Part shown: piece by piece, positions 1-14,699 of the stretch | How positions within the stretch are numbered: the stretch's first letter is position 1 | Layout of the letters: each line of letters begins with the position of its first letter | Assembly (NCBI RefSeq): GCF_963678635.1 | Contig: NC_087063.1 | Coordinates: 37,958,759 to 38,022,758 of the forward strand | Origin: Symsagittifera roscoffensis | Taxonomy: Eukaryota; Xenacoelomorpha; Acoela; Convolutidae | Direction: 5' to 3' | Length of the DNA stretch: 64,000 bases | Notes under the pieces: generated by a model | The model's database searches: none | The model's input: the letters and a program-made list of their open reading frames with translations, nothing else | What the model was told of the DNA's origin: nothing | Made by a program: the position numbers and the translations under genes

Positions 1-3000
1 GAATTGGGTTCTCTACACATTGAAACTTATCAGATGCGGCTAGAATTGCTTGTTACTGTTCATAAACTAGATAATAACACTTTCACAAGAATTTGATTTT
101 TATAATAGCTCACTTTTTAAAAAGATTGTTGTTTTTCCCTTGGATAGATGCTACACATTTTTGAAGGACAACTTTTTTCATTTTTGACGACACATGACAA
201 CTAATATGGGCGTCTGAGAGAGCTCAGTGTTATTTGATAATGTAAACCTACCAAGCTAGCCTTGAAGCCGCGAGCAAATTTTTGCTGGAGTGTTTTAAAC
301 GTACTGAAACTTGTCGATATAAAATCGGTAGTTTTCGGATTGTTTTCGTCGTGATAATGGAACGAATTGGGTTCTCTACACGTTGAAACTTATCAGACGC
401 GGCTAGAATTGCTCGTTACCGTACATAAACTAGATAATAACACTCTCACAAGAATTTGGTTTTTATAATACTTCACTTTTCAAAAAGATTGTTGTTTTTC
501 CTTTGGATAGATGCTACACATTTTCGAAGAACAAATTTTTTCATTTTTGACGACACATGACAACTAATATGGACGTCTGGAAGAGCTCAATGTTAATCGA
601 TATTGTAAACCTACCAAGCTAGCGTTCAAGCCGCGAGCAAAATTTAGCTGGAGTATTTTAAACGTACTGAAAATTGTCGATATAAAATCGGTAGTTTTCG
701 GATTGTTTTCGTCGTGATAATGGAACGAATTGGGTTCTCTACACGTTGAAACTTATCAGATGCGGCTAGAATTGCTTGTTACCATACATAAACTAGATAA
801 AAAACACTTTCACAAGAATTTGATTTTTATAATAGCTCACTTTTTAAAAAGATTGTTGTTTTTCCCTTGGATAGATGCTACACATTTTCGAAGGACAACT
901 TTTTTCATTTTTGACGACACATGACAACTAATATGGGCGTCTGAGAGAGCTCAGTGTTATTTGATAATGTAAACCTACCAAGCTAGCCTTGAAGCCGCGA
1001 GCAAAATTTTGCTGGAGTGTTTTAAACGTACTGAAACTTGTCGATATAAAAAATCTGTAGTTTTCGGATTGTTTTCGTCGTGATAATGGAACGAATTGGG
1101 TTATCTACACGTTGAAACTTATCAGACGCGGCTAGAATTGCTTGTTACCATACATAAACTGAATAACAAACTCTCACAAGAATTTGGTTTTTATAATAGC
1201 TCACTTTTTAAAAAGATTGTTGTTTTTCCCTTGGATAGATGCTACACATTTTCGAAGGACAACCTTTTTCATTTTTGACGACACATGACAACTAATATGG
1301 GCGTCTGAGAGAGCTCAGTGTTATTTGATAATGTAAACCTACCAAGCCAGCCTTGAAGCCGCGAGCAAAATTTTGCTGGAGTGTTTTAAACGTACTGAAA
1401 CTTGTCGATATAAGATCGGTAGTTTTCGGATTGTTTTCGTCGTGATAATGGAACGAATGGGGTTCTCTACACGTTGAAACTTATCAGATGCGGCTAGAAT
1501 TGCTTGTTACCATACATAAACTGAATAACAAACTCTCACAAGAATTTGGTTTTTATAATAGCTCACTTTTTAAAAAGATTGTTGTTTTTCCCTTGGATAG
1601 ATGCTACACATTTTCGAAGGACAACTTTTTCATTTTTGACGACACATGACAACTAATATGGGCGTCTGAGAGAGCTCAGTGTTATTTGATAATGTAAACC
1701 TACCAAGTCAGCCTTGAAACCGCGAGCAGAATTTAGCTGGTGTGTTTTAAACTCACTGAAACTTGTCGATATAAAATCGGTAGTTTTCGGATTGTTTTCG
1801 TCGTGATAATGAAACGAATTGGGTTCTCTACACGTTGAAACTTATCAGACGCAGCTAGAATTGCTTGTTACCGTACATTAACTAGATAATAACACTCTCA
1901 CAAGAATTTGATCTTTATAATAGCTCATTATTTAAAAAGATTGTTGTTTTTCTCTTGGATCGAAGGTACACATTTTCGAAGGACAACTTTTTTCTTTTTT
2001 GACGACACCTGACAACTAATATGGGCGTCTGAGAGAGCTCAGTGTTATTTGATAATGTAAACCTACCAAGCTAGCGTTCAAGCCGCGAGCAATATTTTGC
2101 TGGAGTGTTTTAAACGTACTGAAACTTGTCGATAAAAAATCAGTAGTTTTTGGATTGTTTTCGTCGTGATAATGGATTGAATGGGGTTCTCTACACGTTG
2201 AAACTTATCAGACGCGGCTAGAATTTCTTGTTACCGTACATAAACTAGATAATAACACTCTCACAAGAATTTGATTTTTTATAATAGCTCACTTTTTAAA
2301 AAGATAGATGCTACACATTTTCGAAGGACAACTTTTTTCATTTTTGACGACACATGACAACTAATATGGGCGTCTGAGAGAGCTCAGTGTTATTTGATAA
2401 TGTAAACCTACCAAGCTAGCGTTCAAGCCGCGAGAAAAATTTTGCTGGAGTGTTTTAAACGTACTGAAACTTGTCGATATAAAATCGGTAGTTTTCGGAT
2501 TGTTTTCGTCGTGATAATGGAACGAATGGGGTTCTCTACACGTTGAAACTTATCAGACGCGGCTAGAATTGCTTGTTACCGTACATAAACTGAATAACAA
2601 ACTCTCACAAGAATTTAGTTTTTATAATAGTTCACTTTTTAAAAAGATTATTGTTTTTACCTTGGAGAGATGCTACAGATTTTAGAAGGACAACTTTTTT
2701 CTTTTTTGACGACACATGACAACTAATGTGGGCGTCTGGAAGAACTCAGTATTATTTGTTAATGTAAACCTACCAAGCTAGCGTTGAAACCGCGAGCAAA
2801 ATTTAGCTGGTGTGTTTTAAACTCACTGAAACTTGTCGATATAAAATCGGTAGTTTTCGGATTGTTTTCGTCGTGATAATGGAACGAATTGGGTTCTCTA
2901 CACGTTGAAACTTATCAGACGCGGCCAGAATTGCTTGTTACCGTACATTAACTAGATAATTACACTCTCGCAAGAATTCGATCTTTATAATAGCTCATTT

Positions 3001-3245
3001 TTTAAAAAGATTGTTGTTTTTCTCTTGGATCGAAGCTACACATTTTCGAAGGACAACTTTTTTCATTTTTGACGACACATGACAACTAATATGGGCGTCT
3101 GAGAGAGCTCAGTGTTATTTGATAATGTAAACCTACCAAGCTAGCGTTCAAGCCGCGAGCAAAATTTTGCTGGAGTGTTTTAAACGTACTGAAACTTGTC
3201 GATAAAAAATCAGTAGTTTTCGGATTGTTTTCGTCGTGATAATGG

Positions 3246-6200
3246 ATTGAATGGGGTTCTCTACACGTTGAAACTTATCAGACGCGGCTAGATTTTCTTG
3301 TTACCGTACATAAACTAGATAATAACACTCTCACAAGAATTTGATTTTTATAATAGCTCAGTTTTTAAAAAGATAGATGCTACACATTTTCGAAGGACAA
3401 CTTTTTTCATTTTTGACGACACATGACAACTAATATGGGCGTCTGAGAGAGCTCAGTGTTATTTGATAATGTAAACCTACCAAGCTAGCCTTGAAGCCGC
3501 GAGCAAAATTTTGCTGGAGTGTTTTAAACTTACTGAAGCTTGTCGATATAAAATCGGTAGTTTTCGGATTGTTTTCGTCGTGATAATGGAACGAATGGGG
3601 TTCTCTACACGTTGAAACTTATCAGACGCGGCTAGAATTGCTTGTTACCGTACATAAACTGATCAACAAACTCTCACAAGAATTTGGTTTTTGTAATAGT
3701 TCACTTTTTAAAAAGATTGTTGTTTTTACCTTGGATAGATGCTACACGTTTTCGAAGGACAACTTTTTTCATTTTTGACGACACATGACAACTAATATGG
3801 GCGTCTGAGAGAGCTCAGTGTTATTTGATGATGTAAACCTACCAAGCTAGCCTTGAAGCCGCGAGCAAAATTTTGCTGGAGTGTTTTAAACTTACTGAAA
3901 CTTGTCGATATAAAATCGGTAGTTTTCGGATTGTTTTCGTCGTGATAATGGAACGAATGGGGTTCTCTACACGTTGAAACTTATCAGACGCGGCTAGAAT
4001 TGCTTTTTACCGTACATAAACTGAATAACAAACTCTCACAAGAATTTGGTTTTTGTAATAGTTCACTTTTTAAAAAGATTGTTGTTTTTACCTTGGATAG
4101 ATGCTACAGATTTTTGAAGGACAACTTTTTTCTTTTTTGACGACACATGACAACTAATATGGGAGTCTGGAAGAACTCAGTATTATTTGATATTGTAAAC
4201 CTACCAAGCTAGCGTTGAAACCGCGAGCAAAATTTACCTGGTGTGTTTTAAACTCACTGAAACTTGTCGATATAAAATCGGTAGTTTTCGGATTGTTTTC
4301 GTCGTGATAATGAAACGAATTGGGTTCTCTACACGTTGAAACTTATCAGACGCGGCTAGAATTGCTTGTTACCGTACATTAACTAGATAATAACACTCTC
4401 ACAAGAATTTGATCTTTATAATAGCTCATTTTTAAAAAAGATTGTTGTTTTTCTCTTGGATCGACGCTACACATTTTCGAAGGACAACTTTTTTCAATTT
4501 TGACGACACATGACAACTAATATGGGCGTCTGAGAGAGCTCAGTGTTATTTGATAATGTAAACCTAACAAGCTAGCGTTCAAGCCGCGAGCAAAATTTTG
4601 CTGGAGTGTTTTAAACGTACTGAAGCTTGTCGATAAAAAATCAGTAGTTTTCGGATTGTTTTCGTCGTGATAATGGATTGAATGGGTTCTCTACAAGTTG
4701 AAACTTATCAGACGCGGCTAGAATTTCTTGTTACCGTACATAAACTAGATAATAACACTCTCACAAGAATTTGATCTTTATAATAGCTCATTTTTAAAAA
4801 AGATTGTTGTTTTTCTCTTGGATCGATGCTACACATTTTCGAAGGACAACTTTTTTCATTTTTGACGACACATGACAACTAATATGGGCGTCTGAGAGAG
4901 CTCAGTGTTATTTGATAATGTAAACCTACCAAGCTAGCGTTCAAGCCGCGAGCAAAATTTTGCTGGAGTGTTTTAAACGTACTGAAACTTGTCGATAAAA
5001 AATCAGTAGTTTTCGGATTGTTTTCGTCGTGATAATGGATTGAATGGGGTTCTCTACACGTTGAAACTTATCAGACGCGGCTAGATTTTCTTGTTACCGT
5101 ACATAAACTAGATAATAACACTCTCACAAGAATTTGATTTTTATAATAGCTCAGTTTTTAGAAAGATAGATGCTACACATTTTCGAAGGACAACTTTTTT
5201 CATTTTTGACGACACATGACAACTAATATGGGCGTCTGAGAGAGCTCAGTGTTATTTGATAATGTAAACCTACCAAGCTAGCCTTGAAGCCGCGAGCAAA
5301 ATTTTGCTGGAGTGTTTTAAACTTACTGAAGCTTGTCGATATAAAATCGGTAGTTTTCGGATTGTTTTCGTCGTGATAATGGAACGAATGGGGTTCTCTA
5401 CACGTTGAAACTTATCAGACGCGGCTAGAATTGCTTGTTACCGTACATAAACTGATCAACAAACTCTCACAAGAATTTGGTTTTTGTAATAGTTCACTTT
5501 TTAAAAAGATTGTTGTTTTTACCTTGGATAGATGCTACACGTTTTCGAAGGACAACTTTTTTCATTTTTGACGACACATGACAACTAATATGGGCGTCTG
5601 AGAGAGCTCAGTGTTATTTGATGATGTAAACCTACCAAGCTAGCCTTGAAGCCGCGAGCAAAATTTTGCTGGAGTGTTTTAAACTTACTGAAACTTGTCG
5701 ATATAAAATCGGTAGTTTTCGGATTGTTTTCGTCGTGATAATGGAACGAATGGGGTTCTCTACACGTTGAAACTTATCAGACGCGGCTAGAATTGCTTTT
5801 TACCGTACATAAACTGAATAACAAACTCTCACAAGAATTTGGTTTTTGTAATAGTTCACTTTTTAAAAAGATTGTTGTTTTTACCTTGGATAGATGCTAC
5901 AGATTTTTGAAGGACAACTTTTTTCTTTTTTGACGACACATGACAACTAATATGGGAGTCTGGAAGAACTCAGTATTATTTGATATTGTAAACCTACCAA
6001 GCTAGCGTTGAAACCGCGAGCAAAATTTACCTGGTGTGTTTTAAACTCACTGAAACTTGTCGATATAAAATCGGTAGTTTTCGGATTGTTTTCGTCGTGA
6101 TAATGAAACGAATTGGGTTCTCTACACGTTGAAACTTATCAGACGCGGCTAGAATTGCTTGTTACCGTACATTAACTAGATAATAACACTCTCACAAGAA

Positions 6201-6836
6201 TTTGATCTTTATAATAGCTCATTTTTAAAAAAGATTGTTGTTTTTCTCTTGGATCGACGCTACACATTTTCGAAGGACAACTTTTTTCATTTTTGACGAC
6301 ACATGACAACTAATATGGGCGTCTGAGAGAGCTCAGTGTTATTTGATAATGTAAACCTAACAAGCTAGCGTTCAAGCCGCGAGCAAAATTTTGCTGGAGT
6401 GTTTTAAACGTACTGAAGCTTGTCGATAAAAAATCAGTAGTTTTCGGATTGTTTTCGTCGTGATAATGGATTGAATGGGTTCTCTACAAGTTGAAACTTA
6501 TCAGACGCGGCTAGAATTTCTTGTTACCGTACATAAACTAGATAATAACACTCTCACAAGAATTTGATCTTTATAATAGCTCATTTTTAAAAAAGATTGT
6601 TGTTTTTCTCTTGGATCGATGCTACACATTTTCGAAGGACAACTTTTTTCAATTTTGACGACACATGACAACTAATATGGGCGTCTGAGAGAGCTCAGTG
6701 TTATTTGATAATGTAAACCTACCAAGCTAGCGTTGAAACCGCGAGCAAAATTTAGCTGGTGTGTTTTAAACTCACTGAAACTTGTCGATATAAAATCGGT
6801 AGTTTTCGGATTGTTTTCGTCGTGATAATGGAACGA
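3246..6836. repeat. Higher-order repeat, about 1793-bp five-monomer unit in tandem
   Basis: Rare monomer variants recur at a fixed distance. CTAGATTTTCTTG occurs near 3288 and 5080, GATCAACAAACTC near 3661 and 5453, CTTTTTACCG near 4003 and 5796, and GATTGAATGGGTTC at 4676 and 6469. The shift is 1792-1793 bp, equal to five monomers, one of them with a 19-bp deletion. Only scattered differences separate the two blocks, so this duplication is recent. Confidence 0.85.
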
Positions 6837-7923
6837 ATGGGGTTCTCTACACGTTGAAACTTATCAGACGCGGCTAGAATTGCTTTTTACCGTACATAAA
6901 CTGAATAACAAACTCTCACAAGAATTTGGTTTTTGTAATAGTTCACTTTTTAAAAAGATTGTTGTTTTTACCTTGGATAGATGCTACAGATTTTTGAAGG
7001 ACAACTTTTTTCTTTTTTGACGACACATGACAACTAATATGGGAGTCTGGAAGAACTCAGTATTATTTGATATTGTAAACCTACCAAGCTAGCGTTGAAA
7101 CCGCGAGCAAAATTTACCTGGTGTGTTTTAAACTCACTGAAACTTGTCGATATAAAATCGGTAGTTTTCGGATTGTTTTCGTCGTGATAATGAAACGAAT
7201 TGGGTTCTCTACACGTTGAAACTTATCAGACGCGGCTAGAATTGCTTGTTACCGTACATTAACTAGATAATAACACTCTCACAAGAATTTGATCTTTATA
7301 ATAGCTCATTTTTAAAAAAGATTGTTGTTTTTCTCTTGGATCGACGCTACACATTTTCGAAGGACAACTTTTTTCAATTTTGACGACACATGACAACTAA
7401 TATGGGCGTCTGAGAGAGCTCAGTGTTATTTGATAATGTAAACCTAACAAGCTAGCGTTCAAGCCGCGAGCAAAATTTTGCTGGAGTGTTTTAAACGTAC
7501 TGAAGCTTGTCGATAAAAAATCAGTAGTTTTCGGATTGTTTTCGTCGTGATAATGGATTGAATGGGTTCTCTACAAGTTGAAACTTATCAGACGCGGCTA
7601 GAATTTCTTGTTACCGTACATAAACTAGATAATAACACTCTCACAAGAATTTGATCTTTATAATAGCTCATTTTTAAAAAAGATTGTTGTTTTTCTCTTG
7701 GATCGATGCTACACATTTTCGAAGGACAACTTTTTTCAATTTTGACGACACATGACAACTAATATGGGCGTCTGAGAGAGCTCAGTGTTATTTGATAATG
7801 TAAACCTACCAAGCTAGCGTTGAAACCGCGAGCAAAATTTAGCTGGTGTGTTTTAAACTCACTGAAACTTGTCGATATAAAATCGGTAGTTTTCGGATTG
7901 TTTTCGTCGTGATAATGAAACGA
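5750..7923. repeat. Higher-order repeat, about 1087-bp three-monomer unit in tandem
   Basis: The last three monomers of the five-monomer block are repeated again at a shift of 1087 bp. GATTGAATGGGTTC occurs at 6469 and 7556, and the CTTTTTACCG variant near 5796 and 6884. A similar three-monomer shift of about 1088 bp links the rare variant TACTTGTTGAAAC at 11161 and 12249. Nested units of different length point to repeated unequal exchange. Confidence 0.8.
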
Positions 7924-10900
7924 ATTGGGTTCTCTACACGTTGAAACTTATCAGACGCGGCTAGAATTGCTTGTTACCGTACATTAACTAGATAATAACA
8001 CTCTCACAAGAATTTGATCTTTGTAATAGCTCATTTTTTAAAAAGATTGTTGTTTTTCTCTTGGATCGATGCTACACATTTTCGAAGGACAACTTTTTTC
8101 AATTTTGACGACACATGACAACTAATATGGGCGTCTGAGAGAGCTCAGTGTTATTTGATAATGTAAACCTACCAAGCTAGCGTTGAAACCGCGAGCAAAA
8201 TTTAGCTGGTGTGTTTTAAACGTACTGAAACTTGTCGATAAAAAATCAGTAGTTTTCGGATTGTTTTCGTCGTGATAATGGAACGAATGGGGTTCTCTAC
8301 ACGTTGAAACTTATCAGACGCGGCTAGCATTGCTTTTTACCGTACATAAACTGAATAACAAACTCTCACAAGAATTTGGTTTTTGTAATAGTTCACTTTT
8401 TAAAAAGATTGTTGTTTTTACCTTGGATAGATGCTACAGATTTTTGAAGGACAACTTTTTTCTTTTTTGACGACACATGACAACTAATATGGGCGTCTGG
8501 AAGAACTCAGTATTATTTGATAATGTAAACCTACCAAGCTAGCGTTGAAACCGCGAGCAAAATTTAGCTGGTGTGTTTTAAACTCACTGAAACTTGTCGA
8601 TATAAAATCGGTAGTTTTCGGATTGTTTTCGTCGTGATAATGGATTGAATGGGGTTCTCTACAAGTTGAAACTTGTCAGACGCGGTTAGAATTTCTTGTT
8701 ACCGTACATAAACTAGATAATAACACTCTCACAAGAATTTGATTTTTATAATAGCTCACTTTTTAAAAAGATAGATGCTACACATTTTCGAAGGACAACT
8801 TTTTTCATTTTGACGACACATGACAACTAATATGGGCGTCTGAGAGAGCTCAGTGTTATTTGATAATGTAAACCTACCAAGCTAGCCTTGAAGCCGCGAG
8901 CAAAATTTTGCTGGAGTGTTTTAAACGTACTGAAACTTGTCGATATAAAATCAGTAGTTTTCGGATTGTTTTCGTCGTGATAATGGAACGAATGGGGTTC
9001 TCTACACGTTGAAACTTATCAGACGCGGCTAGAATTGCTCGTTACCGTACATAAACTAGATAATAACACTCTCACAAGAATTTGGTTTTTATAAAAGTTC
9101 ACTTTTTAAAAAGATTGTTGTTTTTCCTTTGGATAGATGCTACACATTTTCGAAGGACAACTTTTTTCATTTTTGACGACACATGACAACTAATATGGGC
9201 GTCTTAGAGAGCTCAGTGTTATTTGATAATGTAAACCTACCCAGCTAGCGTTCAAGCCGCGAGCAAAAGTTTGCTGGAGTGTTTTAAACGTACTGAAACT
9301 TGTCGATATAAAATCGGTAGTTTTCGGATTGTTTTCGTCGTGATAATGGAACGAATTGGGTTCTCTATACGTTGAAACTTATCAGACGCGGCTAGAATTT
9401 CTTTTACCGTACTTAAACTAGATAATAACACTCTCACAAGAATTTGATTTTTATAATAGCTCACTTTTTAAAAAGATAGATGCTACACATTTTCGAAGGA
9501 CAACTTTTTTCATTTTTGACGACACATGACAACTAATATGGGCGTCTGAGAGAGCTCAGTGTTATTTGATAATGTAAACCTACCCAGCTAGCGTTCAAGC
9601 CGCGATCAAAAGTTTGCTGGTGTGTTTTAAACTCACTGAAACTTGTCGATATAAAATCGGTAGTTTTCGGATTGTTTTCGTCGTGATAATGGAACGAATG
9701 GGGTTCTCTACACGTTGAAACTTATCAGACGCGGCTAGAATTGCTCGTTACCGTACATAAACTAGATAATAACACTCTCACAAGAATTTGGTTTTTATAA
9801 AAATTCACTTTTTAAAAAGATTGTTGTTTTTCCTTTGGATAGATGCTACACATTTTCGAAGGACAACTTTTTTCATTTTTGACGACACATGACAACTAAT
9901 ATGGGCGTCTTAGAGAGCTCAGTGTTATTTGATAATGTAAACCCACCCAGCTAGCGTTCAAGCCGCGAGCAAAAGTTTGCTGGTGTGTTTTAAACTCACT
10001 GAAACTTGTCGATATAAAATCGGTAGTTTTCGGATTGTTTTCGTCGTGATAATGGAACGAATGGCGTTCTCTACACGTTGAAACTTATCAGACGCGGCAA
10101 GAATTGCTCGTTACCGTACATTAACTAGATAATAACACTCTCACAAGAATTTGGTTTTTATAAAAGTTCCTTTTTTCAAAAGATTGTTGTTTTTCCTTTG
10201 GATAGATGCTTCACATTTTCGAAGGACAACTTTTTTCATTTTTGACGACACATGACAACTAATATGGGCGTCTTAGAGAGCTCAGTGTTATTTGATAATG
10301 TAAACCAACCCAGCTAGCGTTTAAGCCGCGAGCAAAAGTTTGCTGGTGTGTTTTAAACTCACTGAAACTTGTCGATATAAAATCGGTAGTTTTCGGATTG
10401 TTTTCGTCGTGATAATGAAACGAATTGGGTTCTCTACACGTTGAAACTTATCAGACGCGGCTAGAATTGCTTGTTACCGTACATTAACTAGATAATAACA
10501 CTCTCACAAGAATTTGATCTTTATAATAGCTCATTTTTTAAAAAGATTGTTGTTTTTCTCTTGGATCGATGCTACACATTTTCGAAGGACAACTTTTTTC
10601 AATTTTGACGACACATGACAACTAATATGGGCGTCTGAGAGAGCTCAGTGTTATTTGATAATGTAAACCTAACAAGCTAGCGTTCAAGCCGCGAGCAAAA
10701 TTTTGCTGGAGTGTTTTAAACGTACTGAAACTTGTCGATAAAAAATCAGTAGTTTTCGGATTGTTTTCGTCGTGATAATGGATTGAATGGGGTTTTCTAC
10801 AAGTTGAAACTTATCAGACGCGGCTAGAATTTCTTGTTACCGTACATAAACTAGATAATAACACTCTCAAAAGAGTTTGATCTTTATAATAGCTCATTTT

Positions 10901-13900
10901 TTAAAAAGATTGTTGTTTTTCTCTTGGATCGATGCTACACATTTTCGAAGGACAACTTTTTTCAATTTTGACGACACATGACAACTAATATGGGCGTCTG
11001 AGAGAGCTCAGTGTTATTTGATAATGTAAACCTACCAAGCTAGCGTTGAAACCGCGAGCAAAATTTAGCTGGTGTGTTTTAAACTCACTGAAACTTGTCG
11101 ATATAAAGTCGGTAGTTTTCGGATTGTTTTCGTCGTGATAATGAAAAGAATTGGGTTCTCTACTTGTTGAAACTTATCAGACGCTGCTAGAATTGCTTGT
11201 TACCGTACATTAACTAGATAATAACACTCTCACAAGAATTTGATCTTTATAATAGCTCATTTTTTAAAAAGATTGTTGTTTTTCTCTTGGATCGATGTCA
11301 CACATTTTCGAAGGACAACTTTTTTCAATTTTGACGACACATGACAACTAATATGGGCGTCTGAGAGAGCTCAGTGTTATTTGATAATGTAAACCTATCA
11401 AGCTAGCGTTCAAGCCGCGAGCAAAATTTTGCTGGAGTGTTTTAAACGTACTGAAACTTGTCGATAAAAAATCAGTAGTTTTCGGATTGTTTTCGTCGTG
11501 ATAATGGAACGAATGGGGTTCTCTACACGTTGAAACTTATCAGACGCGGCTAGCATTGCTTGTTACCGTACATAAACTGAATAACAAACTGTCACAAGAA
11601 TTTGGTTTTTGTAATAGTTCACTTTTTAAAAAGATTGTTGTTTTTACCTTGGATAGATGCTACAGATTTTTGAAGGACAACTTTTTTCTTTTTTGACGAC
11701 ACATGACAACTATTTTGGGCGTCTGGAAGAACTCAGTATTATTTGATAATGTAAGCCAACCAAGCTAGCGTTGAAACCGCGAGCAAAATTTAGCTGGTGT
11801 GTTTTAAACTCACTGAAACTTGTCGATATAAAATCGGTAGTTTTCGGATTGTTTTCGTCGTGATAATGAAACGAATTGGGTTCTCTACACGTTGAAACTT
11901 ATCAGACGCGGCTAGAATTGCTTGTTACCGTACATTAACTAGATAATAACACTCTCACAAGAATTTGATCTTTATAATAGCTCATTTTTTAAAAAGATTG
12001 TTGTTTTTCTCTTGGATCGATGCTACACATTTTCGAAGGACAACTTTTTTCAATTTTGACGACACATGACAACTAATATGGGCGTCTGAGAGAGCTCAGT
12101 GTTATTTGATAATGTAAACCTACCAAGCTAGCGTTGAAACCGCGAGCAAAATTTAGCTGGTGTGTTTTAAACTCACTGAAACTTGTCGATATAAAATCGG
12201 TAGTTTTCGGATTGTTTTCGTCGTGATAATGAAACGAATTGGGTTCTCTACTTGTTGAAACTTATCAGACGCTGCTAGAATTGCTTGTTACCGTACATTA
12301 ACTAGATAATAACACTCTCACAAGAATTTGATCTTTATAATAGCTCATTTTTTAAAAAGATTGTTGTTTTTCTCTTGGATCGATGTCACACATTTTCGAA
12401 GGACAACTTTTTTCAATTTTGACGACACATGACAACTAATATGGGCGTCTGAGAGAGCTCAGTGTTATTTGATAATGTAAACCTATCAAGCTAGCGTTCA
12501 AGCCGCGAGCAAAATTTTGCTGGAGTGTTTTAAACGTACTGAAACTTGTCGATAAAAAATCAGTAGTTTTCGGATTGTTTTCGTCGTGATAATGGAACGA
12601 ATGGGGTTCTCTACACGTTGAAACTTATCAGACGCGGCTAGCATTGCTTGTTACCGTACATAAACTGAATAACAAACTCTCACAAGAATTTGGTTTTTGT
12701 AATAGTTCACTTTTTAAAAAGATTGTTGTTTTTACCTTGGATAGATGCTACAGATTTTTGAAGGACAACTTTTTTCTTTTTTGACGACACATGACAACTA
12801 ATATGGGCGTCTGGAAGAACTCAGTATTATTTGATAATGTAAACCTACCAAGCTAGCGTTGAAACCGCGAGCAAAATTTAGCTGGTGTGTTTTAAACTCA
12901 CTGAAACTTGTCGATATAAAATCGGTAGTTTTCGGATTGTTTTCGTCGTGATAATGAAACGAATTGGGTTCTCTACACGTTGAAACTTATCAGACGCGGC
13001 TAGAATTGCTTGTTACCGTACATTAACTAGATAATAACACTCTCACAAGAATTTGATCTTTATAATAGCTCATTTTTTAAAAAGATTGTTGTTTTTCTCT
13101 TGGATCGATGCTACACATTTTCGAAGGACAACTTTTTTCAATTTTGACGACACATGACAACTAACATGGGCGTCTGAGAGAGCTCAGTGTTATTTGATAA
13201 TGTAAACCTATCAAGCTAGCGTTCAAGCCGCGAGCAAAATTTTGCTGGAGTGTTTTAAACACTGAAACTTGTCGATAAAAAATCAGTAGTTTTCGGATTG
13301 TTTTCGTCGTGATAATGGATTGAATGGGGTTCTCTACAAGTTGAAACTTATCAGACGCGGTTAGAATTTCCTGTTACCGTACAAAAACTAGATAATAACA
13401 CTCTCACAAGAATTCGATTTTTATAATAGCTCACTTTTTAAAAAGATAGATGCTACACATTTTCGAAGGACAACTTTTTTCATTTTTGACGACACATGAC
13501 AACTAATATGGGCGTCTGAGAGAGCTCAGTGTTATTTGATAATGTAAACCTACCAAGCTAGCCTTGAAGCCGAGAGCAAAATTTTGCTGGAGTGTTTTAA
13601 ACGTACTGAAACTTGTCGATATTAAATCGGTAGTTTTCGGATTGTTTTCGTCGTGATAATGGAACGAATGGGGTTCTCTACACGTTGAAACATATCAGAC
13701 GCGGCTAGAATTGCTCGTTACCGTACATAAACTAGATAATAACACTCTCACAAGAATTTGGTTTTTATAAAAGTTCACTTTTTAAAAAGATTGTTGTTTT
13801 TCCTTTGGATAGATGCTACACATTTTCGAAGGACAACTTTTGTTCATTTTTGACGACACATGACAACTAATATGGGCGTCTTAGAGAGCTCAGTGTTATT

Positions 13901-14699
13901 TGATAATGTAAACCTACCCAGCTAGCGTTCAAGCCGCGAGCAAAAGTTTGCTGGAGTGTTTTAAACATACTGAAACTTGTCGATATAAAATCGGTAGTTT
14001 TCGGATTGTTTTCGTCGTGATAATGGAACGAATTGGGTTCTCTACACGTTGAAACTTATCAGACGCGGCTAGAATTTCTTTTACCGTACATAAACTAGAT
14101 AATAACACTCTCACAAGAATTTGATTTTTATAATAGCTCACTTTTTAAAAAGATAGATGCTACACATTTTCGAAGGACAACTTTTTTCATTTTTGACGAC
14201 ACATGACAACTAATATGGGCGTCTGAGAGAGCTCAGTGTTATTTGATAATGTAAACCTACCAAGCTAGCGTTCAAGCCGCGAGCAAAATTTTGCTGGAGT
14301 GTTTTAAACGTACTGAAACTTGTCGATAAAAAATCAGTAGTTTTCGGATTGTTTTCGTCGTGATAATGGATTGAATGGGGTTCTCTACACGTTGAAACTT
14401 ATCAGACGCGGCTAGAATTGCTTGTTACCGTACAGAAACTGAATAATAAACTCTCACAAGAATTTGGTTTTTATAATAGTTCACTTTTTAAAAAGATTGT
14501 TGTTTTTACCTTGGATAGATGCTACACATTTTTGAAAGACAATTTTTTTCTTTTTTGACGACAAATGACAACTAATATGGGCGTCTGGAAGAACTCAGTT
14601 TTATTTGATAATGTAAACCTACCAAGCTAGCGTTGAAACCGCGAGCAAAATTTTGCTGGTGTGTTTTAAACTTACTGAAACTTGTCGATATAAAATCGG

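Larger units (their letters stand above)
1..14400. repeat. Satellite domain 1 (ACATGACAACT / CTGAGAGAG type monomers)
   Basis: Most monomers here carry GACGACACATGACAACTAAT followed by GGGCGTCTGAGAGAGCTCAG. Two sub-types alternate. One has AACTAGATAATAACACTCTC and the other AACTGAATAACAAACTCTC. The sub-types recur in blocks, which gives the higher-order repeats listed separately. Divergence between neighbouring monomers is modest, and whole blocks are nearly identical. Confidence 0.85.
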
